Source of the DNA: Spirochaetia bacterium UBA5550
Lineage (GTDB): Bacteria; Spirochaetota; UBA4802; UBA5550
DNA length: 5,713 bases
Direction: 5' to 3'
NCBI GenBank assembly: GCA_002425885.1
Contig: DINC01000246.1
Span: 23,730-29,442, forward strand
Of the stretch, positions 1 to 5,713 are shown piece after piece (within the stretch, counting starts at the first letter, position 1; each line of letters starts with the position of its first letter). The translations under genes were made by a program, and so were the position numbers. The notes under the pieces are model-generated. The model saw nothing but the letters and a program-made list of their open reading frames with translations, made no database searches and was not told the DNA's origin.

Positions 1-10
1 GCTAAGATTC

Positions 11-39
11 TTGACAAAATCTGGATTCAGATGGATTTT
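11..39 (+). promoter_or_regulatory. Weak candidate promoter ahead of the operon
   Basis: A perfect TTGACA lies at 11-16. At the ideal 17-base spacing the -10 element would be GATTTT (34-39), which matches TATAAT at only three positions. Better -10-like sequences, TATTAT at 45-50 and TATAAA at 48-53, are too far from this -35 and have only poor -35 boxes of their own. The true promoter may lie upstream of the window, since the rseC-like gene may not be the first of the transcript. The call rests on position and one good hexamer. Confidence 0.2.
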
Positions 40-68
40 TTTTCTATTATAAATCAGGCGGAGATTTT

Positions 69-497
69 ATGCAGACAGATATACAGGAAGATGTTCAGGA
101 AGGTTTTATTTTAAAACTGGATGGAGATTTCGCCAAAATAAGAGTTTCGGGCCATGCTGATTGCGATAATTGCCAATCCTGCAATGTGGCAAACATGGAG
201 ATACTTGCCTATAATTCCATTAAAGCAGGAATGGGGCAGAAGGTGAAGTTTATTATGATCCAGGAGAATATGATAAGGATCTCTTTTATGCTTTTTATTC
301 TCCCCCTTCTTTCAATTTTTGCGGGTCTTTATGCCGGTTCTATTGCGGCTTCATATATTCATTTCAATGAAACAGCGTTCATGACTATCGGAGCGTTCTT
401 GTTTCTTGCAGCAGCGATTGTTATCATATATTTTTATGATAAAAGATATAAACGTAACAAATCAAATTTTCCTCAAGTAATCGAAGTTATTAAGTGA
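69..497 (+). CDS. rseC: RseC/MucC-family membrane protein (SoxR-reducing system type), first gene of the Rnf operon
   Basis: This 142-residue protein has the RseC layout. A short N-terminal soluble domain is followed by a cysteine motif, CDNCQSC, with Cys32, Cys35 and Cys38. Two membrane segments follow at about residues 70-93 and 103-122, then a basic tail (DKRYKRNK). The start is supported by AGGCGGAG at 56-63, five bases before the ATG. In E. coli, RseC and the Rsx (Rnf) proteins are both needed to keep SoxR reduced, and RseC-like genes often sit beside rnf genes in other bacteria. Its biochemical role is not settled; help in assembling, or passing electrons to or from, the Rnf complex is inference. 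The cysteine cluster is tighter than in E. coli RseC, which has CxxC followed by a more distant Cys. The family call is good, but the symbol is only by family. The gene ends 11 bases before the preferred rnfC start. Confidence 0.8.
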   Translation: MQTDIQEDVQEGFILKLDGDFAKIRVSGHADCDNCQSCNVANMEILAYNSIKAGMGQKVKFIMIQENMIRISFMLFILPLLSIFAGLYAGSIAASYIHFNETAFMTIGAFLFLAAAIVIIYFYDKRYKRNKSNFPQVIEVIK

Positions 498-499
498 AT

Positions 500-503
500 G
501 AGG
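500..503 (+). promoter_or_regulatory. Ribosome binding site deciding the rnfC start
   Basis: GAGG ends five bases before the ATG at 509. The in-frame GTG at 494 has no comparable site upstream and would place this GAGG inside the coding region. The site supports translation from 509. Confidence 0.75.
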
Positions 504-508
504 TAACT

Positions 509-1843
509 ATGCTTAAAATAAAAAAGGGCGGAGTTCATCCGCATGACGAAAAAGAGAGTACAGAGCACAAGAAGATCGAAACCCTTCCTGTTCCCTCAAA
601 ACTCTTTATCCCTCTGCGGCAGCATATAGGGGAGCCGGCAGTTCCTGTTGTTAAAGCCGGAGATATGGTTAAAAAAGGGCAGGTGATCGCTGAATCTCCT
701 GACGGCAGAGCTACACCAGTACACAGTTCAACATCAGGTAAGGTGGCGGAGATCGGTAATTATATGCATCCGCTCTACGGACTTTCACCATGTGTGGTTG
801 TCGAGTCTGACGGACTTGATGAGTGGCAGGAGAATCTCCTTGCAGAGAGGAACTGGGAAACACTCAGTAATGCCGAGATGATCGATATCATTTTTAAAAA
901 CGGTATTGTAGGTATGGGGGGAGCCGGGTTCCCGACACACATTAAATTATCACCTCCGAAAGATAAGAATATTGATACGCTTATCGTGAACGGCGCTGAA
1001 TGTGAACCCTATCTTACATCAGACTACAGGATGATGATTGAATTCCCTGACGAGATAATCAAGGGTACTCTCATTACCATGAAAATTCTGAATGTGCAGA
1101 CCTGTTATATCGGTATAGAGCATAACAAGCCTGATGCGATTAAGCTGATGACCGAAAAATGTAAAGGTACATCTATCCAGATTGTGGAGCTTGAAACAAG
1201 GTATCCGCAGGGAGCGGAGAAGATGATGATTAAGGTCATCACCGGTCGGGAAGTTCCATCCGGTAAACTTCCAATGGATGTGGGATGTGCTGTGCAGAAT
1301 ATCGGTACACTAAAAGCCATTACAGAAGCAGTTGAGAAAAATATTCCTCTTATTGAAAGGGTTGTAACTGTCGCGGGTAAAACAGTAAAGGATCCGAAGA
1401 ACCTTATGGTTAAACTGGGCACACCTTTTAAAGAGATGTTTGAATACTGCGGCGGATTTATAGCGCCTAACGGCAAAATAATCATGGGCGGACCTATGAT
1501 GGGTATGGCGCAGGTGAACCTTGAGTCTGTTGTAATCAAGGCAGCTTCTGGCATTGTCTCAATTGCAGATAATGATGTTGATTATCAGCCTGAGAAAGCC
1601 TGTATAAGATGCGGCCGCTGCGTGGAAGTCTGCACAATGGGTCTCAGACCGAACATATTAAGCATATTAAGCGAGAAAGGGCAGCACCAGACAGCTCAGA
1701 CAGATTACGATCTCATGGATTGTGTTGAGTGCGGCTGCTGCTATTATGTATGCCCTTCAAGAAGAAATATTGTTCATTATATCAGGCAGTCCAAGGCAAA
1801 GAATGCTATGCTCAGGGCTGCGGCAAAAACAGGGAGTAAATGA
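509..1843 (+). CDS. rnfC: RnfC, NADH/FMN-binding iron-sulfur subunit of the Rnf complex
   Basis: RnfC is the peripheral subunit at which NAD+/NADH reacts, through a non-covalent FMN. The 444-residue product opens with the family signature MLKIKKGGVHP. A biotinyl-lipoyl-like domain covers about residues 30-85. The glycine-rich nucleotide/flavin region (GIVGMGGAGFPTHIK, 132-146, then NGAECEPYLTSD, 161-172) follows, then an SLBB-type region. Two [4Fe-4S] motifs come last: Cys365/368/371/375 and Cys405/408/411/415. The protein ends soon after the second motif, so it is the short form and lacks the long Ala/Lys-rich tail of gammaproteobacterial RsxC. ATG 509 is chosen over GTG 494 (five residues longer) because it has the ribosome binding site and gives the usual N-terminus. 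The first cluster reads CTMGL where Pro commonly follows the fourth Cys. The stop overlaps the rnfD start by four bases, suggesting translational coupling. Confidence 0.97.
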   Translation: MLKIKKGGVHPHDEKESTEHKKIETLPVPSKLFIPLRQHIGEPAVPVVKAGDMVKKGQVIAESPDGRATPVHSSTSGKVAEIGNYMHPLYGLSPCVVVESDGLDEWQENLLAERNWETLSNAEMIDIIFKNGIVGMGGAGFPTHIKLSPPKDKNIDTLIVNGAECEPYLTSDYRMMIEFPDEIIKGTLITMKILNVQTCYIGIEHNKPDAIKLMTEKCKGTSIQIVELETRYPQGAEKMMIKVITGREVPSGKLPMDVGCAVQNIGTLKAITEAVEKNIPLIERVVTVAGKTVKDPKNLMVKLGTPFKEMFEYCGGFIAPNGKIIMGGPMMGMAQVNLESVVIKAASGIVSIADNDVDYQPEKACIRCGRCVEVCTMGLRPNILSILSEKGQHQTAQTDYDLMDCVECGCCYYVCPSRRNIVHYIRQSKAKNAMLRAAAKTGSK

Positions 1844-2919
1844 TGGATCCAAAAGATAATAAAGTTAATCAGACACCGGAAAAACTTATAGTCACATCAT
1901 CTCCGCATGTTCATGACACGGAAAGTGTGACCAAGATTATGTGGATTGTGAATCTGACTCTCCTTCCGGCTGCGGTATTTTCGGTTATAAATTTCGGCCT
2001 TCCGGCGCTTGTAACTATGCTTCTCTGTATCGCAGGCTCTGTAGCGTTTGAGGCTGCTATACAGTACTGGAGAAAGAAGGAGATCACTGTAAGCGACGGG
2101 AGTGCTGTTCTTACAGGTCTTCTTATGGCAATGTGTCTCCCTCCGTCTATTCCGTGGTATATACCTCTTGTGGGGTCATTTGCCGCAATAGGTATTGCAA
2201 AGCATACAATGGGGGGCTTGGGGCATAATATTTTCAACCCTGCACATATCGGCCGTGCGTTTGTTATGGCCAGTTATCCTGTTGCAATGACAACATGGGC
2301 TGTTACCCGTATCGGTAAAGAGGGGGATTTTTCAGGAGCAATGGGAAAAATCGCGAGCCTTGATGTGGTCACAGGGGCAACACCTCTCGGGATCCTTAAA
2401 CAGCAGGGCTATCAGGCTCTTGTTGATTCTTTCGGCAGCCAAGCGGCAATGTATAAAGCTCTTCTTATAGGCAACAGGGGAGGAAGTCTTGGTGAGACTT
2501 CAGCTATTCTTCTGATTATTGGCGGGCTGATTCTTATCGCAAAGAAATATATCAAGTGGCAGGTACCTGTTGTAATGATAGGAACTGTTGGAATCCTCAC
2601 ATGGATACTTGGTGGAAAGGTTGATGGAAAGCTGGTATTATTTACAGGGGACCCGATACTGCATATGATTTCAGGAGGCCTTATAATCGGTGCATTTTTT
2701 ATGGCTACTGATATGGTAACAACTCCGATAACCACAAAAGGGCAGATTATTTTTGCTGTGGGCTGCGGTGTTATTACGGTACTCATCAGGCTTTACGGTG
2801 GATATCCTGAAGGCGTATGCTATTCCATACTGCTGATGAACGCGGTAACTCCGCTTATTGACAGGTATGTATACCCGAAAAAATTCGGTTCAATCCCTGA
2901 ACCGGCTAAAAGGAGATAG
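1840..2919 (+). CDS. rnfD: RnfD, membrane subunit with covalent FMN
   Basis: RnfD (NqrB-like) is an integral membrane flavoprotein that takes part in electron transfer and ion translocation. The 359-residue product is of normal length. It has a hydrophilic N-terminus of about 30 residues and many membrane segments in two blocks (about 33-150 and 220-345). The flavinylation motif VTGATPLG places the FMN-bearing threonine at Thr181. Other family motifs visible are SDGSAVLTGLLMAMCLPPS (about 85-103), GGLGHNIFNPAHIGRAF (125-141), TDMVTTPIT (290-298) and YGGYPEGVCYSILLMNA (319-335). The first ATG overlaps the rnfC stop as ATGATG. AGGGAG at 1831-1836 is three bases from the ATG at 1840 and six from the ATG at 1843, so translation may begin one codon later. 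The gene ends two bases before rnfG, whose ribosome binding site lies in its last codons. Confidence 0.97.
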   Translation: MMDPKDNKVNQTPEKLIVTSSPHVHDTESVTKIMWIVNLTLLPAAVFSVINFGLPALVTMLLCIAGSVAFEAAIQYWRKKEITVSDGSAVLTGLLMAMCLPPSIPWYIPLVGSFAAIGIAKHTMGGLGHNIFNPAHIGRAFVMASYPVAMTTWAVTRIGKEGDFSGAMGKIASLDVVTGATPLGILKQQGYQALVDSFGSQAAMYKALLIGNRGGSLGETSAILLIIGGLILIAKKYIKWQVPVVMIGTVGILTWILGGKVDGKLVLFTGDPILHMISGGLIIGAFFMATDMVTTPITTKGQIIFAVGCGVITVLIRLYGGYPEGVCYSILLMNAVTPLIDRYVYPKKFGSIPEPAKRR

Positions 2920-2921
2920 AA

Positions 2922-3482
2922 ATGACTCATACAGATCACAATGATAACAGTATGTTCAGGATTACTCTGAATCTGACTCTCGCAGCATTTCTATCCGGTG
3001 TGATTATTGCAGTTGTATTTTATTTCACGGCACCAATAGCGGAGATTCAGAGAATAAAAATGAAGGAACAGTCTATGAAAGAGCTGATTCCGGAAGCGAC
3101 TTCTTTTACCCCTATTCAGGGTAAAGATGAGTGGTTCAAGGCTGAAAAAGACGGTCAGCTTTTAGCATATCTGATTCTTGCAAGTGAAAAGGGCTTTGAC
3201 GGCCATGTTAAAATGTTTGTCGGAGCAACTCCGGATCAGAAAGTGATAGGGTTTAAAGTCCTTTCACATAAAGAGACTCCGGGTCTGGGAGATCAGGCTT
3301 TTAAACCGAAATTTGCCGATCAGTTCACAGGCAAGGGTTATCAGCAGCTTGAACTCGTAAAGATTCAGGAGGAGGGCAAGATTACAGCAGTTACAGGCGC
3401 TACAATTACATCGCGCGCTGTTACCAATGGAATCAAACATGCCCTTGTTGAACTTGAAAAATTTCTAAATGAAAGTAAATAA
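2922..3482 (+). CDS. rnfG: RnfG, periplasm-facing subunit with covalent FMN
   Basis: RnfG (NqrC-like) has one membrane anchor and an extracytoplasmic FMN-binding domain. The 186-residue product shows a hydrophobic anchor at about residues 14-36. The FMN-binding domain contains GFDGHVKMFVG (91-101), SHKETPGLGDQ (115-125) and, near the C-terminus, VTGATITSRAV, which places the flavinylated threonine at Thr161. ApbE attaches FMN to this kind of motif; no apbE lies in the window. The ATG at 2922 has AGGAGA at 2911-2916, five bases upstream and inside the end of rnfD. Length and motifs are typical, and nothing looks truncated. Confidence 0.96.
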   Translation: MTHTDHNDNSMFRITLNLTLAAFLSGVIIAVVFYFTAPIAEIQRIKMKEQSMKELIPEATSFTPIQGKDEWFKAEKDGQLLAYLILASEKGFDGHVKMFVGATPDQKVIGFKVLSHKETPGLGDQAFKPKFADQFTGKGYQQLELVKIQEEGKITAVTGATITSRAVTNGIKHALVELEKFLNESK

Positions 3483-3486
3483 GAGG
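3482..3486 (+). promoter_or_regulatory. Ribosome binding site deciding the rnfE start
   Basis: AGAGG ends five bases before the ATG at 3492. A GTG two codons earlier (3486) is in frame, but it overlaps this site and has no good site of its own. ATG 3492 is therefore preferred and gives the usual RnfE N-terminus, MNLWKEFTKG. Confidence 0.7.
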
Positions 3487-3491
3487 TGCGG

Positions 3492-4124
3492 ATGAATCTG
3501 TGGAAGGAGTTTACTAAAGGTTTAATTGCTGAAAATCCTATTTTCAGACTGGCACTGAGCCTCTGCCCCGCGCTTGCTGTAACATCAAACGTTTATAACG
3601 CGCTCGGTATGGGTCTCACTGTAATGTTTGTTATAACATGTAACAACATTTCTGTATCCACATTCAGGAATGTTATTCACCCCAAGGTGAGGGTTCCTGT
3701 TTATATTATATCTATTGCGACAATTGTAACTGTTGCAATGCTTGTACTTGAGGCATTTCTTCCGGTCCTTTTTAAAGAACTGGGAATATACCTCTCACTT
3801 GTGGTTGTATTTGCGATAATTCTTGCAAGGGCCGAGGTTTTTGCAGCGAAGAATAAAGTCATACCAGCTATGGTTGACGGACTCGGTATGGGTGCAGGTT
3901 TTACCCTGGGTATGGTAACTATCGGCGGTATCAGAGAGATAATCGGTAACGGGTCCTTTTTCGGCTACCAGTTGCTTGGAAGCTGGTATCACCCGCCCCT
4001 TATAGTAATTCTCGCGCCTGGCGGATTTATTGTGATCGGCTTTATTATTGGTGCGATGAATCTCTCTGAAAAACGCAAAAAAGAGAAGATGGAAAAAACT
4101 GCAGCAGCTGGAGGTAATATATGA
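3492..4124 (+). CDS. rnfE: RnfE, membrane subunit, with one expected cluster cysteine missing
   Basis: RnfE (NqrD-like) pairs with RnfA in inverted topology. The pair normally binds an intramembrane [2Fe-2S] cluster with two cysteines from each subunit. This 210-residue product has about six membrane segments and clear signatures: ENPIFRLALSLCPALAVTS (14-32), DGLGMGAGFTLGM (129-141) and GGIREIIGNGSFFG (145-158). A basic tail (EKRKKEKMEK) follows the last membrane segment. Cys25 in the LCP motif is present. In the second site, where families read about GIFIPLIVxNCIIxGRAE, this protein reads GIYLSLVVVFAIILARAE (98-115), so Phe107-Ala108 stand in place of Asn-Cys and Ser102 in place of Pro. The only other cysteine is Cys50. 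Family membership is not in doubt, but cluster binding is uncertain. The stop overlaps the rnfA start (ATGA). Confidence 0.95.
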   Translation: MNLWKEFTKGLIAENPIFRLALSLCPALAVTSNVYNALGMGLTVMFVITCNNISVSTFRNVIHPKVRVPVYIISIATIVTVAMLVLEAFLPVLFKELGIYLSLVVVFAIILARAEVFAAKNKVIPAMVDGLGMGAGFTLGMVTIGGIREIIGNGSFFGYQLLGSWYHPPLIVILAPGGFIVIGFIIGAMNLSEKRKKEKMEKTAAAGGNI

Positions 4125-4702
4125 CAGAGTATTTTCTGCTTTTTTTAAGTGCAGCGATAGTTAATAACTTCGTTTTATCAAGATACCTGGGGCTCTGTAT
4201 ATTTTTTGGTGTATCTAAAAATTTTCACGCCTCTTCGAGTATGGGTTTGGCAATTATTTCTATTATCACCATGAGTTCAATGCTCACATGGGTTATTGAG
4301 CATTTCATTCTTCAGCCTCTCGGTTTATATTTCCTGAGAATGATTGTTTTTGTCGTTGTAATTGCAGTATTTGTTCAGCTGCTTGAAATGGTGATTAAAA
4401 AGTTTATGCCAACTCTCTATAATATCTGGGGGATATACCTTCTTCTTGTTGCAACAAACTGCGTAATTCTCGGCGTGCCTATTATTAACTCAGAGGAGCA
4501 TTTTACTTTTCTTAAGAGTACAGTCAATGCTCTCGGTTCAGGAACAGGTTTTGCCATTGCGCTTATTCTATTCGCAAGTTTAAGGGAAAAACTTCAATTC
4601 TCTGACGTTCCAAAGAGTCTTGAAGGGCTTGGTATAGCTTTTATACTGGCGGGTATGCTGGCTCTTGCTTTCCAGGGTTTCAGCGGTATGATCCCGCTAT
4701 AA
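4121..4702 (+). CDS. rnfA: RnfA, membrane subunit of the Rnf complex
   Basis: RnfA (NqrE-like) is the partner of RnfE in the membrane core. The 193-residue product has the normal length and six membrane segments. Both expected cluster cysteines are present: Cys26 in RYLGLCIFFGVSKN and Cys114 in ATNCVILGV. Other family signatures are IVNNFVLSRYLG (13-24), LLEMVIKK (87-94), FASLREKL (151-158) and the C-terminal LALAFQGFSGMIPL. Two prolines common in the family are replaced: Ile27 directly after Cys26 (usually LCP), and Leu108 in GIYLLLVATNC (usually GIFLPL). The start at 4121 overlaps the rnfE stop and has GGAGG at 4110-4114, six bases upstream. An 18-base gap separates it from rnfB. Confidence 0.96.
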   Translation: MTEYFLLFLSAAIVNNFVLSRYLGLCIFFGVSKNFHASSSMGLAIISIITMSSMLTWVIEHFILQPLGLYFLRMIVFVVVIAVFVQLLEMVIKKFMPTLYNIWGIYLLLVATNCVILGVPIINSEEHFTFLKSTVNALGSGTGFAIALILFASLREKLQFSDVPKSLEGLGIAFILAGMLALAFQGFSGMIPL

Positions 4703-4720
4703 TGTTATAAAGGAGCAGAT

Positions 4721-5569
4721 ATGATAACAGCAATATATGCAGTATTGGCGATGGTTGGATTGGGCATTTTTTTCGGCTTTTTTATCTCCTTCGCAAATAA
4801 AAAATGGGCGGTTGAAATCGACCCTCGAATTCATGAAGTTGAGGATGCTCTTCCCAAAGGGCAGTGCGGCGCCTGCGGTTATCCCGGGTGTATGGCTTAC
4901 GCTGAGGCAGTTGTAACAAATGCGGATGTTCCGCCTAACCTCTGTGCGCCGGGTAAAGATGCCGTAGCTCAGAAGGTCGCAGAGATAACAGGCAAAAAAG
5001 CTGAAGCTATGGAACCAAAAATTGCCTTTGTAAGATGCGCCGGAACTTATGAAAAAGCGGTGAGAACATCTCTGTATAAAGGTATCTCTGACTGTGTATC
5101 CGCCAATATGCTTCAGGGCGGTGACAAAGGGTGTACTTACGGATGTCTCGGATATGGCACATGCGTGAAAGTATGTATGTTTGACGCGCTTAAAATGAGC
5201 CCTGAAGGGATACCTGTTGTTAATCCTGATAAGTGTACAGGCTGCGGAAAATGCGCAACTGTTTGTCCGAGAGCAATAATCACTCTTGTATCTCCTGATG
5301 TTATGGTGAAAGTAAACTGTAACTCAAAAGATAAAGGTGCAGTAGTAAGGAAGAACTGTAAGGCAGGTTGTATAGGCTGCGGTCTCTGTGCAAAAGAGTG
5401 TCCTTACGGTGCTATTAAAATCGAGAATTTCCTGGCAATAGTTGACAGTTCCATCTGTAAGGAGAAATGCTCAGATCCTGTCTGTCTGGCTAAATGCCCC
5501 ACAAAGGCAATACGCCCTGCTATATGGGGAACAGTTCCCGGTAAAGAGGTGGCTGAAGCCCAGGTCTGA
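4721..5569 (+). CDS. rnfB: RnfB, long multi-cluster ferredoxin-type subunit
   Basis: RnfB is the proposed entry point for electrons from soluble ferredoxin. The 282-residue product has an N-terminal membrane anchor (about 3-25) and a [4Fe-4S] domain with Cys49/52/57/75 (GQCGACGYPGC, then NLCAPG). A middle segment with Cys106 and Cys125 precedes four ferredoxin motifs: Cys138/142/148/152, Cys172/175/178/182, Cys217/220/223/227 (with an extra Cys213) and Cys246/250/255/259. Additional cysteines include Cys200. This is the long clostridial-type form; E. coli RsxB is about 192 residues. The last motif has 3-4-3 spacing instead of the usual 2-2-3, and its CSDPVCLAKCPT resembles clusters of DmsB/NrfC-like proteins. 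Met153 follows Cys152 where Pro is common. AAAGGAG at 4709-4715, five bases before the ATG, supports the start. As in Clostridia, rnfB is the last gene of the cluster. Confidence 0.97.
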   Translation: MITAIYAVLAMVGLGIFFGFFISFANKKWAVEIDPRIHEVEDALPKGQCGACGYPGCMAYAEAVVTNADVPPNLCAPGKDAVAQKVAEITGKKAEAMEPKIAFVRCAGTYEKAVRTSLYKGISDCVSANMLQGGDKGCTYGCLGYGTCVKVCMFDALKMSPEGIPVVNPDKCTGCGKCATVCPRAIITLVSPDVMVKVNCNSKDKGAVVRKNCKAGCIGCGLCAKECPYGAIKIENFLAIVDSSICKEKCSDPVCLAKCPTKAIRPAIWGTVPGKEVAEAQV

Positions 5570-5595
5570 TTTTTTTATAATATGATTTAGTAAAT

Positions 5596-5641
5596 AAACC
5601 GGAAATGACATTATTAAAATGTGTCATTATCCGGTTTTTTT
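5596..5641 (+). terminator. Intrinsic terminator of the rnf operon
   Basis: The arm AAACCGGAAATGACA (5596-5610) pairs with TGTCATTATCCGGTTT (5622-5637). This gives 15 base pairs with a single bulged A at 5629 and an 11-base AT-rich loop. Seven T residues at 5635-5641 follow or join the stem. It lies 26 bases after the rnfB stop with no gene between, so it ends the transcript. On the other strand the tail would be TTTATTTA, so termination in the reverse direction is possible but weaker. Confidence 0.92.
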
Positions 5642-5713
5642 ATAATGATTTTCTCCGGTTATTTCCTTCCTGCAGTAAATACCATCATACATATTTTTTA
5701 ATTTTATATAAAA

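Noticed and set aside
19..43. Small hairpin ATCTG-GATT-CAGAT (19-32) followed by a T-rich run, as a terminator of an upstream gene
   Set aside because: The stem has only five base pairs with two GC pairs, and GGA separates it from the T-run. Too weak to call.
1..52. Possible C-terminal end of an upstream gene (frame 2 is open to TAA at 50-52)
   Set aside because: Only 16 codons are visible, with no recognisable sequence, and another frame is also open by chance.
170..192. Inverted repeat TTGCCA...TGGCAA around the cysteine motif of the rseC-like gene
   Set aside because: A six-base arm with an 11-base loop inside coding sequence; expected by chance and without a T-run or other context.
1105..1554. 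Open frame on the minus strand inside rnfC (others at 1911-2237, 2412-2786 and 3795-3992)
   Set aside because: Each lies wholly inside a confidently identified Rnf gene, shows no recognisable domain, and is best explained as a shadow of the coding strand.
1654..1671. Tandem 9-base repeat CATATTAAG x2 in rnfC
   Set aside because: It encodes ILSILS in a helical linker between the two Fe-S motifs. The linker length is close to that of homologues I recall, so no clear duplication is implied.
4698..4703. TATAAT between rnfA and rnfB as an internal promoter
   Set aside because: It arises from the rnfA stop region, and there is no -35-like hexamer at 16-18 bases upstream. The 18-base gap fits co-transcription.
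5570..5576. T-run directly after the rnfB stop as a first terminator
   Set aside because: No stable hairpin lies directly before it. The GGGAA-CAG-TTCCC repeat is inside the coding end and about 30 bases away.
5627..5713. Minus-strand open frame running in from the window end, and a tiny + strand frame at 5645-5701
   Set aside because: Under 30 codons each, AT-rich, no ribosome binding site or known motif, and the minus-strand frame runs into the terminator stem.
5702..5713. Perfect palindrome TTTTATATAAAA at the window edge
   Set aside because: It is made only of A and T in an AT-rich spacer, so it is likely by chance; it might be part of a promoter for the next gene, but the window ends here.

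Overview
The window holds one compact operon, all on the + strand, for an Rnf complex (membrane-bound, ion-translocating ferredoxin:NAD+ oxidoreductase). The order is rseC-like, rnfC, rnfD, rnfG, rnfE, rnfA, rnfB, and a strong intrinsic terminator closes it at about 5596-5641. All seven genes look intact. They are tightly packed: ATGA overlaps at rnfC/rnfD and rnfE/rnfA, gaps of 2 to 18 bases elsewhere, and a good Shine-Dalgarno sequence before every chosen start. No RNA gene, mobile element, CRISPR array or gene on the minus strand could be supported.

Layout. Bases 1-68 are a short leader with a weak promoter candidate. Bases 69-497 encode a small RseC-family membrane protein with a CxxCxxC motif. 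Bases 509-5569 encode the six Rnf subunits. Bases 5570-5713 are AT-rich and non-coding, and contain the terminator.

How the parts work together (family knowledge). RnfB, with one membrane anchor and many [4Fe-4S] motifs, exchanges electrons with ferredoxin. RnfC carries the NADH/FMN site and two [4Fe-4S] motifs. RnfD and RnfG carry covalently bound FMN on threonine (Thr181 and Thr161 here). RnfA and RnfE form an inverted membrane pair that holds an intramembrane [2Fe-2S] cluster. Electron flow between ferredoxin and NAD is coupled to Na+ or H+ movement; the sequence does not show which ion. The flavin transferase ApbE, needed for RnfD and RnfG, is not in the window and must be encoded elsewhere.

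Organism. The order CDGEAB with a long, multi-cluster RnfB and a short RnfC without the proteobacterial C-terminal extension resembles anaerobic Clostridia/Thermotoga-type Rnf rather than the ABCDGE operon of Gammaproteobacteria. Moderate GC, AT-rich spacers and the RseC-like leader gene would fit an anaerobe such as a member of Deferribacterota, but that placement is a low-confidence guess.

The system is known, not new. The main oddity is in the RnfA/RnfE pair: RnfE lacks the second of its two usually conserved cluster cysteines (Ala108, in place of the usual NC motif), and nearby prolines are replaced in both subunits. RnfB also has an unusually spaced last ferredoxin motif.
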